Assembly: GCF_036588685.1 (NCBI RefSeq)
Contig: NC_086378.1
Coordinates: forward strand, 24,467,578-24,531,577
DNA length: 64,000 nt
Reading direction: 5' to 3'
DNA from: Mytilus trossulus
Taxonomy: Eukaryota > Mollusca > Bivalvia > Mytilida > Mytilidae
Both the position numbers and the translations under genes were made by a program. The notes below the pieces were generated by a model. The model saw nothing but the letters and a program-made list of their open reading frames with translations, was not told the DNA's origin and did not search any database. Shown in pieces: positions 27,336 through 40,300 of the stretch; positions within the stretch are counted from its first letter, which is position 1, and every line of letters begins with the position of its first letter.

Positions 27336-29150
27336 ATTGTGTACTTCTTTCATAGAGAACTTTTATGCTGTAATCAGCCAACTATTGTACCAATAACAGA
27401 TACACAAATGATTCTTTGCTTTATTTGTACTTCTACTAATAAGAGTCTCATGTTTCTTGGATTTCATGCTTAGTAATGGGAAATTTATTTTTCGCATAAG
27501 TTCATTTTGGGGTCCTATCACTGGTCACTGTTAAAGGATTTAAACTACTTTTGTAGAGTTCTTTGAAAAACACAGAAATCTTCTTTGAACCTTCAAGTGC
27601 CGAGTGTATATATTGTACAGGATAAAAACAATATATGTACAGTTAGAAATATAACTAGAGGCTCTAAAGAGCCTGTGTCGCTCACCTTGGTCTATGTGAA
27701 TATTAAACAAAGGAAGCAGATGGATTCATGACAATATTGTGTTTTGGTGATGGTGATGTGTTTGTACATCTTACTTTACTTAACAGTCTTGCTGCTTACA
27801 ATTATCTCTGTCTATAATGATCTTGGCCCAGTAGTTTCAGTGGAATATGTTAATAAAAATTTACAAATTTTATGAAAATTGTTAAATATTAACTAACTAG
27901 AGGCTCTAAAGAGCCTGTGCCGCTCACCTTGGTCTATGTGAATATTAAACAAAGGAAGCAAATGGATTCATGACAAAATTGTGTTTTGGTGATGGTGATA
28001 TGTTTGTACATCTTACTTTACTGAACAATCTTGCTGCTTACAATTATCACTATCTATAATGAACTTGGCCCAGTAGTTTCTGTGGAAAATGTAACCGGTA
28101 GTAAAAAATTACAAATTTTATGAAAATTGTTAAAAAAATACTATAAAGGACAATAACTCCTTAGGGGGTCAATTGACAATCTTGGTCATGTTGACTTATT
28201 TGTAAATCTTACTTTGCTGAACATTTTTGCTGTTTACAGTTTAACTCTATCTATAATAATATTCAAGTTAATAACCAAAAACAGCAAAATTTTCTTAAAA
28301 TTACCAATTCAGGGACAGCAACCCAACAACAGGTTCTCTGAGTGATTCATCTGAAAATTTTAGGGCAGATAGAGCATGACCTGATGAACAATTTAACACC
28401 ATGTCAGATTTGATCTTAATGCTTTGGTTTTTGAGTTATTAGCCAAAAACTGTGTTTTACCCCTATGTTCTATTTTTAGCAATGGTGGCCATCTTGGTTG
28501 GTTTGCCGGGTCACACCACACATTTTTTTAAACTAAATACCCTAAATATGATTGTGGCCAAGTTTGGATTAATCTGGCCCAGCAGTTTCAGAGGAGAAGA
28601 TTTTTGTAAAAGATCTATAAAATTTACGAAAAGAGGTTAAAAATTGACATTAAAGAGCAATAACTTCTAAATGGGTCAACTGACCATTTTGGTACTGTTG
28701 ACTTATTTGTAAATCTTACTTTGCTGAACATTATTGATGTTTACAATATATCTCTATCTATAATAATATTCAAGATAATAACCAAAAACAGCAAAATTTC
28801 CCTAAAATTACAGATTCAGGGGCACCAACCCAACAACAGGTTGTCCGATTCATCTGAAAATTTCTGGGCAGGTAGATCTTGACCTGATTAACAATTTAAC
28901 CCCAATGTCAGATTTGCTCTAAATGCTTTGGTTTTTGAGTTATAAGCCAAAAACTGCATTTTACCCCTATGTTCTATTTTTAGCCATGGTGGCCATCTTG
29001 TTTGGTTTGGCGAGTCACGCCACACATTTTTTAAACTAGATACCCCAATGATGATTGTGGCCAAGTTTGGTTTCATTTGGTCCAGTAGTTTCAGAGGAGA
29101 AGATTTTTGTAAAAGTTAACGACGACGCCGGACGCCAAGTAATGGGAAAA

Positions 29151-29179
29151 GCTCACTTGGCCCTTCGGGCCAGGTGAGC
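29151..29179 (+). repeat. 3' terminal hairpin of family E
   Basis: GCTCACTTGGCCC, a short TTC loop, and the complementary arm ending AGGTGAGC. Variants at 30990, 33043, 35585, 37115, 43153 and 43595, and on minus at 55066-55095, keep or nearly keep pairing (see findings). Confidence 0.75.
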
Positions 29180-30619
29180 TAAACAAGAGGCTCTCAAGAG
29201 CCTGAATCGCTCACCTTAATTCTTTTGGTTAAATCTCTCATCAATGATTATTTGGGCTTTTCAATTTATTTAAATGTTTTTTGGATCGTCCTATTTTCTT
29301 CAAAAGCCAAAAAAAAAACAATCATTTTCTCCTATGTTCTATTTTAGCCCTATGTTTCTTGACATACAAGGAAAAAAAATATAAAATTTATACTAGATAC
29401 TCTGAAACTCATTTAGCCTAAGTTTGGCTGAAATTGATACAGCAGTTTCAAAGGAGAAGATTTTTTAAAGTAAGTCAACATGATAAACAAATTGTGAAAA
29501 AAGTCTTTAAGGGCAATAACTCCTTAAGGGGTCAATTGACAATTTTGGTCAAATTGACTTAATTGAAGATCTTACTTTGCTGAACATTATTGCTGTTTAC
29601 AGTTTATTTTTATCTATAATTATATTCAAGATAATAAACAAAAACAGCAAAATTTCCTTAAAATTATCAATTCAGGGGCAGCAACCCAAGAACAGAATGT
29701 CTGATTCATCTGAAAATTTCAGGGCAGATAGATCTTGACCTTGATAAACAAAATTACCCAAGTCAGATTTGCTCTAAATGCTTTGGTTTTTGAGTTATAA
29801 GCCAAAAACTGCATTTGACTCGTATGTTCTATTTTTAGCAATGGCGACCATGTTTGTTGATAGATCAAAACTTTAGATACAATTTACTATCTAGATACCC
29901 TAAGGAACATTCAGTTAAAGTTTGGAAGTATTTGGCCCAGTAATTTCAGAGGAGAAGATTTTTGTAAAAGATTACTAAGATTTATGAAAAATGGTTAAAA
30001 ATTGACTATAATGGGCTATAACTCCTAAAGGGGTCAACTGACCATTTCTGTCATGTTGATTATTTGTAAATCTTACTTTGCTGAACATTATTGCTGTTTA
30101 CAGTTTAAATTTCTTTAAAATTACCAATTCAGGGGCAGTAACCCAACAACAGGTTGTCCGATTCATCTGAAAATTTCAGGGCAGATAGATCTTGACCTGA
30201 TAAACAATATAATCCCATGTCAGATTTGACCTAAATGCTTTGGTTTTTGAGTTATAAGCCAAAAACTGCATTTGACCCCTATGTTCTACTTTTAGCAAAG
30301 GTGACCATGCTTGTTGATAGATCACAACTTCAGATACAATTAACAAACTAGATACCCTAAGGAACATTCAGTTAATGTTTGGAAGTATTTGGCCCAGTAG
30401 TTTCAGAGGAGAAGATTTTTGTAAAAGATTACTAAGATTTACGAAAAATGATTAAAAATTTACTATAAAGGGCAATTACTCCAAAAGGGGTCAACTGACC
30501 ATTTCCGTCAGGTTGACTTATTTGTAAATCTTACTTTGCTGAACAGTATTCCTTTTTACAGTTTATCTCTATCTATAATAATATTCAAGATAATGACCAA
30601 AAACAGCAAAATTTCCTTA

Positions 30620-33600
30620 AAATTACCAATTCAGGGGCAGCAACCCAACAACGGGTTGTCTGATTCATCTGAAAATTTCAGGGCAGATAGATCTTGACTT
30701 GATAAACAATATAATCCCATGTCAGATTTGCTCTAAATGCTTTGGTTTTTGAGTTATTAGCCAAAAACTGCATTTGACCCCTATGTTCTATTTTTAGCAA
30801 TGGCGACCATGTTTGTTGATAGATCAAAACTTCGGATACAATTTTTAAATTAGATACCCTAAGGAACATTCAGTTAAAGTTTGAAAGTAATTGGCCCAGT
30901 AGTTTCAGAGGAGAAGATTATTGAAATAGTTTACGACGACAGACGACAGACAACAGACGACAGACAACAGACGACAAGTGATGGCATAAGCTCACTTGTC
31001 CCTTTGGGACAGGTGAGCTAAAAAGGACAATAACTCCTTAGGGGGTCAATTGACCATTTCGGTCACGTTGACTTATTTGTAAATCTTACTTTGCTGAACA
31101 TTATTGCTGTTTACAGTTTATATTTATCTATAATAATATTCAAAATAACCAAAAACAGCAAAATTTCCTTAAAATTACCAATTTAGGGGCAGCAACCCAA
31201 CAACAGGTTGTCCAATTTGTCTGAAAATTACAGGGCAAATAGATCTTGATCTGATAAACAATTTAACCCCGTGTCAGATTTGCTCTAAATGCTTTGGTTT
31301 TTGAGTTTTAAGCCAAAAACTGCATTTTACCCCTATGTTCTATTTTTAGCCATGGCGGCCATCTTGGTTGGTTGACCGGGTCACGCCACACATTTTTTAA
31401 ACTAGATACCCCAATGATGATTGTGGCCAAGTTTGGTTTAATTTGGCCCTGTAGTTTTAGAGGAGAAGATTTTTGTAAAAGATAACTAAAATTTACAAAA
31501 AATGGTTAAAAACTGACTTTAAAGGGCAATAACTCCTTAAGGGGTCGACTGACCATTTTGGTCATGTTGACTTATTTGTAAATCTTACTTTTCTGAACAT
31601 TATTGCTTTCTACAGTTTATCTCTATCTATAATAATATTCAAGATAATAAACAAAAACAGCAAAATTTCCTTAAAATTATCAATTCAGGGGCAGCAACCC
31701 AAGAACAGAATGTCTGATTCATCTGAAAATTTCAGGGCAGATAGATCTTGACCTGATAAACAATATTACTCAGGTCAGATTTGCTCTAAATGCTTTGGTT
31801 TTTGAGTTATAAGCCAAAAACTGCATTTGACTCGTATGTTCTATTTTTAGCAATGGCGACCATGTTTGTTGATAGATCAAAACTTTAGATACAATTTCCT
31901 ATCTAGACACCCTAAGGAACATTCATTTAAAGTTTGGAAGTATTTGGCCCAGTAATTTCAGAGGAGAAGATTTTTGTAAAAGATTACTAAGATTTATGAA
32001 AAATGGTTAAAAATTGACTATAATGGGCTATAACTCCTAAAGGGGTCAACTGACCATTTCTGTCATGTTGATTATTTGTAAATCTTACTTTGCTGAACAT
32101 TATTGCTGTTTACAGTTTATCTCTATCTATAATAATATTCAAGATAATAACCAAAAACAGCAAAATTTCTTTAAAATTACCAATTCAGGGCCAGTAACCC
32201 AACAACAGGTTGTCCAATTCATCTGAAAATTTCAGGGCAGACAGATCTTGACCTGATAAACAATATAATCCCATGTCAGATTTGCTCTAAATGCTTTGGT
32301 TTTTGAGTTATAAGCCAAAAACTGCATTTGACCCCTATGTTCTATTTTTAGCAATGGTGACGTTTGTTGATAGATCACAACTTCGGATACAATTTACAAA
32401 CTAAATACCCTAAGGAACATTCAGTTAAAGTTTGGAAGTATTTGGCCCAGTAGTTTCAGAGGAGAAGATTTTTGTAAAAGATTACTAAGATTTACGAAAA
32501 ATGGTTAAAAATTGACTATAAAGGGCAATAACTCCTAAAGGGGTCAACTGATCATTTCCGTCATGTTGACTTATTTGTAAATCTTACTTTGCTGAACATT
32601 ATTCCTGTTTACAGTTTATCTCTATCTATAATAATATTCAAGATAATAACCAAAAACAGCAAAATTACCTTAAAATTACCAATTCAGGGGCAGCAACCCA
32701 ACAACGGGTTGTCTGATTCATCTGAAAATTTCAGGGCAGATAGATCTTGACTTGATAAACAATATAATCCCATGTCAGATTTGCTCTAAATGCTTTGGTT
32801 TTTGAGTTATTAGCCAAAAACTGCATTTGACCCCTATGTTCTATTTTTAGCAATGGCGACCATGTTTGTTGATAGATCAAAACTTCGGATACAATTTTTA
32901 AATTAGATACCCTAAGGAACATTCAGTTAAAGTTTGAAAGTAATTGGCCCAGTAGTTTCAGAGGAGAAGATTATTGAAATAGTTTACGACGACAGACGAC
33001 AGACAACAGACGACAGACAACAGACGACAAGTGATGGCATAAGCTCACTTGTCCCTTTGGGACAGGTGAGCTAAAAAGGACAATAACTCCTTAGGGGGTC
33101 AATTGACCATTTCGGTCACGTTGACTTATTTGTAAATCTTACTTTGCTGAACATTATTGCTGTTTACAGTTTATATTTATCTATAATAATATTCAAAATA
33201 ACCAAAAACAGCAAAATTTCCTTAAAATTACCAATTTAGGGGCAGCAACCCAACAACAGGTTGTCCAATTTGTCTGAAAATTACAGGGCAAATAGATCTT
33301 GATCTGATAAACAATTTAACCCCGTGTCAGATTTGCTCTAAATGCTTTGGTTTTTGAGTTTTAAGCCAAAAACTGCATTTTACCCCTATGTTCTATTTTT
33401 AGCCATGGCGGCCATCTTGGTTGGTTGACCGGGTCACGCCACACATTTTTTAAACTAGATACCCCAATGATGATTGTGGCCAAGTTTGGTTTAATTTGGC
33501 CCTGTAGTTTTAGAGGAGAAGATTTTTGTAAAAGATAACTAAAATTTACAAAAAATGGTTAAAAACTGACTTTAAAGGGCAATAACTCCTTAAGGGGTCG

Positions 33601-34730
33601 ACTGACCATTTTGGTCATGTTGACTTATTTGTAAATCTTACTTTTCTGAACATTATTGCTTTCTACAGTTTATCTCTATCTATAATAATATTCAAGATAA
33701 TAAACAAAAACAGCAAAATTTCCTTAAAATTATCAATTCAGGGGCAGCAACCCAAGAACAGAATGTCTGATTCATCTGAAAATTTCAGGGCAGATAGATC
33801 TTGACCTGATAAACAATATTACTCAGGTCAGATTTGCTCTAAATGCTTTGGTTTTTGAGTTATAAGCCAAAAACTGCATTTGACTCGTATGTTCTATTTT
33901 TAGCAATGGCGACCATGTTTGTTGATAGATCAAAACTTTAGATACAATTTCCTATCTAGACACCCTAAGGAACATTCATTTAAAGTTTGGAAGTATTTGG
34001 CCCAGTAATTTCAGAGGAGAAGATTTTTGTAAAAGATTACTAAGATTTATGAAAAATGGTTAAAAATTGACTATAATGGGCTATAACTCCTAAAGGGGTC
34101 AACTGACCATTTCTGTCATGTTGATTATTTGTAAATCTTACTTTGCTGAACATTATTGCTGTTTACAGTTTATCTCTATCTATAATAATATTCAAGATAA
34201 TAACCAAAAACAGCAAAATTTCTTTAAAATTACCAATTCAGGGCCAGTAACCCAACAACAGGTTGTCCAATTCATCTGAAAATTTCAGGGCAGACAGATC
34301 TTGACCTGATAAACAATATAATCCCATGTCAGATTTGCTCTAAATGCTTTGGTTTTTGAGTTATAAGCCAAAAACTGCATTTGACCCCTATGTTCTATTT
34401 TTAGCAATGGTGACGTTTGTTGATAGATCACAACTTCGGATACAATTTACAAACTAAATACCCTAAGGAACATTCAGTTAAAGTTTGGAAGTATTTGGCC
34501 CAGTAGTTTCAGAGGAGAAGATTTTTGTAAAAGATTACTAAGATTTACGAAAAATGGTTAAAAATTGACTATAAAGGGCAATAACTCCTAAAGGGGTCAA
34601 CTGATCATTTCCGTCATGTTGACTTATTTGTAAATCTTACTTTGCTGAACATTATTCCTGTTTACAGTTTATCTCTATCTATAATAATATTCAAGATAAT
34701 AACCAAAAACAGCAAAATTACCTTAAAATT
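30620..34730 (+). repeat. 2,053-bp near-identical tandem duplication
   Basis: Every landmark from about 30620 to 32670 recurs 2,053 bp downstream, including the same 63-codon minus-strand shadow frame (30678-30869 and 32731-32922) and the same hairpin end (TGTCCC/GGGACA). Spot comparison found no differences inside the unit. A third, diverged relative follows at 35.5-37.1 kb. Confidence 0.85.
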
Positions 34731-37249
34731 ACCAATTCAGGGGCAGCAACCCAACAACGGGTTGTCTGATTCATCTGAAAATTTCAGGGCAGATAGATCT
34801 TGACCTGATAAACAATATAACCTCGTCAGATTTGCTCTAAATGCTTTGGTTTTTGAGTTATAAGCCAAAAACTGCATTTGACCCCATGTTCTATTTTTAG
34901 CAATGGTGACCATGCTTGTTGATAGATCACAACTTCGGATACAATTAACAAACTAGATACCCTAAGGAACATTCAGTTAAAGTTTGGAAGTATTTGGCCC
35001 AGTAGTTTCAGAGGAGAAGATTTTTGTAAAAGATTACTAAGATTTACGAAAAATGATTAAATATTTACTATAAAGGGCAATTACTCCAAAAGGGGTCAAC
35101 TAACCATTTCCGTCATGTTGACTTATTTGTAAATCTTACTTTGCTGAACATTATTCCTTTTTTACAGTTTATCTCTATCTATAATAATATTCAAGATAAT
35201 AACCAAAAACAGCAAAATTTCCTTAAAATTACCAATTCAGGGGCAGCAACCCAACAACGGGTTGTCTGATTCATCTGAAAATTTCAGGGCAGATAGATCT
35301 TAACCTGATAAACAATATTACCCAATGTCAGATTTGCTCTATATGCTTTTGTTTTTGAGTTATTAGCCAAAAACTGCATTTGACCCCTATGTTCTATTTT
35401 TAGCAATGGCGACCATGTTTGTTGATAGATCAAAACTTCGGATACAATTTATAAATTAGATACCCTAAGGAACATTCAGTTAAAGTTTGAAAGTATTTGG
35501 CCCAGTAGTTTCAGAGGAGAAGATTCTTGAAATAGTTTACGACGACAGACGACGGACGACGACGGATGCCAAGTGATGGCATAAGCTCACTTGTCCCTTT
35601 GGGACAGGTGAGCTAAAAAGGACAATATCTCCTTAGGGGGTCAATTGACCATTTCGGTCACGTTGACTTATTTGTAAATCTTACTTTGCTGAACATTATT
35701 GCTGTTTACAGTTTATATTTATCTATAATAATATTCAAAATAACCAAAAACAGCAAAATTTCCTTAAAATTACCAATTTAGGGGCAGCAACCCAACAACA
35801 GGTTGTCCAATTTGTCTGAAAATTACAGGGCAGATAGATCTTGATCTGATAAACAATTTAACCCCGCGTCAGATTTGCTCTAAATGCTTTGGTTTTTGAG
35901 TTATAAGCCAAAAACTGCATTTTACCCCTATGTTCTATTTTTAGCCATGGCGGCCATCTTGGTTGGTTGACCGGGTCACGCCACACATTTTTTAAACTAG
36001 ATACCCCAATGATGATTGTGGCCAAGTTTGGTTTAATTTGGCCCAGTAGTTTTAGAGGAGAAGATTTTTGTAAAAGATAACTAAAATTTACGAAAAATGG
36101 TTAAAAACTGACTTTAAAGGGCAATAACTCCTTAAGGGGTCAACTGACCATTTTGGTCATGTTGACTTATTTGTAAATCTTACTTTTCTGAACATTATTG
36201 CTTTCTAGTTTATCTCTATCTATATTTATATTCAAGATAATAAACAAAAACAGCAAAATTTCCTTAAAATTATCAATTCAGGGGCAGCAACCCAAGAACA
36301 GAATGTCTGATTCATCTGAAAATTTCAGGGCAGGTAGATCTTGACCTGATCAACAAAATTACTCAGGTCAGATTTGCTCTAAATGCTTTGGTTTTTGAGT
36401 TATAAGCCAAAAACTGCATTTGACCCCTATGTTCTATTTTTAGCAATGGCGACCATGTTTGTTGATAGATCAAAACTTTAGATACAATTTACTATCTAGA
36501 TACCCTAAGGAACATTCAATTAAAGTTTGGAAGTATTTGGCCCAGCAGTTTCAGAGAAGATTTTTGTAAATGATTACCAAGATTTATGAAAAATGGTTAA
36601 AAATTGACTATAATGGGCTATAACTCCTAAAGGGGTCAACTGACCATTTCTGTCATGTTGATTATTTGTAAATCTTACTTTGCTGAACATTATTGCTGTT
36701 TACAGTTTATCTCTATCTATAATAATATTCAAGATAATATCCAAAAACAGCAAAATCTCTTTAAAATTACCAATTCAGGGGCAGTAACCCAACAACGGGT
36801 TGTTCGATTCGTCTGAAAATTTAAGGGCAGATAGATCTTGACCTTCTTAACAATTTTACCCCGTGTCAGATTTGCTCTAAATGCTTTGGTTTTTGAGTTA
36901 TAAGCCAAAAACTGCATTTTACCCCTATGTTCTATTTTTAGCCATGGCGGCCATCTTGGATGGTTGACTGGGTCACGCCACACATTTTTTAAACTATATA
37001 CCCCAATGATGATTGTGGCCAAGTTTGGTTTAATTTGGCCCAGTAGTTTCAGAGGAGAAGATTTTTCTAAAAGCTAACGACGACGGACGCTGGACGCCAA
37101 GTGATGGGAAAAGCTCACTTGGACCTTTGGGCCAGGTGAGCTAAAAATTCAATCTTTACACTCCACAAATCCTTTAACTCATCTACTTACTATTATCATG
37201 ATTATATTGATTCACCAATAGTTAAATTGCTGTAATAATTGTCAATATA

Positions 37250-37345
37250 AAATTGAGAATGGAAATGGTGAATGTGTCAAAGAGACAACAACCCGACCAT
37301 AGAAAAACCAACAGCAGAAGGTCACCAACAAGTCTTCATGAATAT
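37250..37345 (+). repeat. Family D copy in the 3' region of the following gene
   Basis: AATTGAGAATGGAAATGG, then AAGAGACAACAACCCGACCA. It abuts the probable polyadenylation signal of the minus-strand gene. Confidence 0.6.
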
Positions 37346-37367
37346 TTATTTCAAATAGACACAAATA

Positions 37368-40300
37368 TCAGGATCCAGATTCTGACAAGGTTTCATACAG
37401 CTTAAAAAATTCCAAATCAGTGTCTATTATTAATTTAAGGTCTTTTTTTTCTAATTCCAAATGTTCTGAATCTGTAGGCTCTAATATGGTAGTTGGCCTA
37501 GTCACATATTTCAAGTATATTCCATAAGCTTCTCCAACGACCTCTTTGAACTTAGATTCCTGTGTTCTTTCCAAGACACAGGGGAGATTACTCATATCCC
37601 CTGCATAGTTTATTGTGACCCACACTTGCATCATTGTTTTGGTGTTCAATTGATTGCCATCCCAAATTGGAAATTCAGTACTTAAAAGAAGTTTATCAAA
37701 TTTACAGTTATACAGAATTATTCTGATATTTTTTTCTGTCGCCAAGAATGAGGGAATGAATTTGTCAAACAATGACTCATTTCTATTCGATACACAAAAG
37801 GCATTTACAATTGCTTGTGCAATGGCTTGTGATAGCATTTTAGCACCATCTTTAGATTCCTCGTCCATTCTTGAATATCTACAATCTTCAACACCTTCCT
37901 CCTCTTCATCTTCTATCAGACTCAGGCTATGGAGCGCTTCTTCTAGCTCAATTTGAACAACACTTTTTGCTACAACTATATCAGCTTGACCATGCCATAC
38001 TAAACTATTGCCTTGAAACAAGAATAGACACCAATGTAAAAACTTTAGCTTTATAAGCAGTGACAAATATATATGTGTAAACTTTAGCTTCATAAGCAGT
38101 GACAAATATGTAAACATTAGCTTTATAAGCAGTGACAAATATTTATATGTGTAAACTTAAGCTTCATAAGCAGTGACAAATATATATATGTAAACTTTAG
38201 CTTTATAAGCAGTGACAAATATGTAAACATTAGCTTTATAAGCAGTGACAAATATATATATGTGTAAACATTAGCTTTATAAGCAGTGACACATATATAT
38301 ATATATGTGTAAACTTTACATGCTTTAGCTTCATAAGCAGCGACAAATATGTAAACATTAGCTTTATAAGCAGTGACATATATATATATATGTGTAAACA
38401 TTAGCTTTATAAGCAGTGACAAATATATATATGTATAAACTTTAGCTTCATAAGCAGTGACAAATATGTAAACATAAGCTTTATAAGCAGTGACAAATAT
38501 ATATATATGTGTAAACTTAAGCTTCATAAGCAGTGACAAATATGTGTGTAAACATTAGCTTTATAAGCAGTGACAAATATATATATGTGTAAACTTAAGC
38601 TTCATAAGCAGTGACAAATACATTATATGCTAACTTTAGTCTCATATGGAGTGACAATAACTGTTACACTCTATGCTGCTTGTTTGAATAATTCAGAATC
38701 TTATTTTCAAAAAAATTAACACCTACATTAAGCAGATTTATACATGTACATAGTATGTTATAATAAAAGAAGATGTGGTATAATTGCCAATGAGACAACT
38801 CTCAAACAAGTGACCAAAATAACACAAAATTTAACAAGTATAGGTCAATGTTCAGCCTTCAACAATGAGCAATGTTGTATATATATTATATCTTTAAATA
38901 ATTTAATGCAACAAATTTTCACAACGCTGAAATATTCGATCTTCATAGTACTATTATCTTTTCAATCATAACACTGGATTTAGACAAATGAATCTTTTGA
39001 AAACTAGAGCCTCAAGTGTGCTGGTTTCAGATCTGACATTTTATAAGTGATTCATGATTAAATAGTAGCTTTATAGGTTTAAGCGCTCACAAACATGTTG
39101 AGCTCAGATGATCTTCCATGATCTTTAAAGGGACCTCCCAGGGACCTCATCTTTCCCTATTAGCCCAGTAATAGGAAGAGATTCGAATTATCTTTTGCCA
39201 AATTTTCATTTATATTTGCATCCATCTTGGTTGGCATTTTTGCCAGGTTCTACAGGTTCTAGGGACATGATAATTTATTCTAAACAAGGAAAATCTGAGG
39301 AACAATCCATTTATGCTTTAATATAGTCCCAATTCATGATGCTCCAGTATTTTTGATTTTTTACCAGATATACATGTTCATTTTTTTATCCTTGGACTCT
39401 GTTTCACAAAAAATTACTGCCTAGAGTTAAAATTCTTTGACATATACTTTTTGCATTCATTAAGACAATATATCGGCATGTATATATTTTATCTATTTTT
39501 TCAAAATGAGACTTAAAATATATATATGAACATGAATGCATGCTCCATAACCAAAAGTTGAAACCATTTTTATAGCTCTTTTGGGCACTTTTTTCATTGG
39601 TTTTGGTACCAGACACCCGATTTATAATATGAAGCTTTATTAAGCCAAATAAAATAATATGCATGTTTCCTGTAACATCTTTGAAAATAATAAGGTAGGA
39701 AGGGCGGGAATTCTTCTTTTTTACAATTTCTTTTTACATTGAGTCTATATGGGAGAGAAGTTCTGACTTTAACAGTGCTTATTGAAAAATGACCCCAAAA
39801 AAATCTATTGTTAGTCAACTGGAACAAATACATGTATACAAGATTTACTGGGTATAATGATTTATCTTAACAAACCCAGCCACACTTCAAGATATTTTGG
39901 TTTGCCCAAACCATCCCTAAAGGTAGATGCAGTTGGTATACATGTAGGTAGGTACATGTGTTAGAATTTTCTTTCAGCAAAGAGAAATTAAAGTGTCAGA
40001 TGTTTTATAGTCTTCATACTTTTCTGATTAAAATAATACCTTTTCACAGCAGGACAATAAAAGGTGATGAGTAGACAGCTTTTATTTGGGTAGGGTTAGG
40101 ACAAACATATTCTTTTTATAAAAATAGCCCTAGATGGCCCCAAATAAACCATGTTACCAGTTATTTGAAATTAAATACTGATTTATGACCCATTAATAGA
40201 ACAGATCCATTTATTTCCATAAACTTACATGTATCAACAAATAAAGCTCCCTTTAACATGTTTAAAATTTTGAATCAAATATATTAATGTTCATATACAA

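Larger units (their letters stand above)
27653..37146 (+). repeat. Repeat family E: block of about 0.5-kb units with hairpin ends
   Basis: Element starts carry GAGGCTCTAAAGAGCCT-type hairpins followed by GCTCACCTT (27654, 27897, 29184). Element ends carry a hairpin ending AGGTGAGCTAA (about 29151, 30990, 33043, 35585, 37115). Between them, units of about 0.5 kb repeat a fixed order: GGGCAATAACTCC, GTCAACTGACCATTT, TTGTAAATCTTACTTTGCTG, CTCTATCTATAATAATATTC, GGGGCAGCAACCCAACAAC, TTTTTGAGTTATAAGCC, ATGTTCTATTTTTAGC and TTTCAGAGGAGAAGATTTTT. Several ends show short GACGACAGACGAC repeats before the hairpin. Recurrent 60-70-codon frames on the minus strand are repeat-derived. The structure recalls molluscan Helitron/Helentron-like non-autonomous elements (3' hairpin, CTAA end), but no replicase is present. 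Confidence 0.85.

Noticed and set aside
37654-37956. Plus-strand frames opposite the last exon of the unrecognised gene.
   Set aside because: Antisense to a well-supported exon, with no splice or codon evidence.
38123-38539. 138-codon frame over the 38-kb minisatellite.
   Set aside because: Purely repeat-encoded; the true exon starts only at the splice acceptor at 38011.
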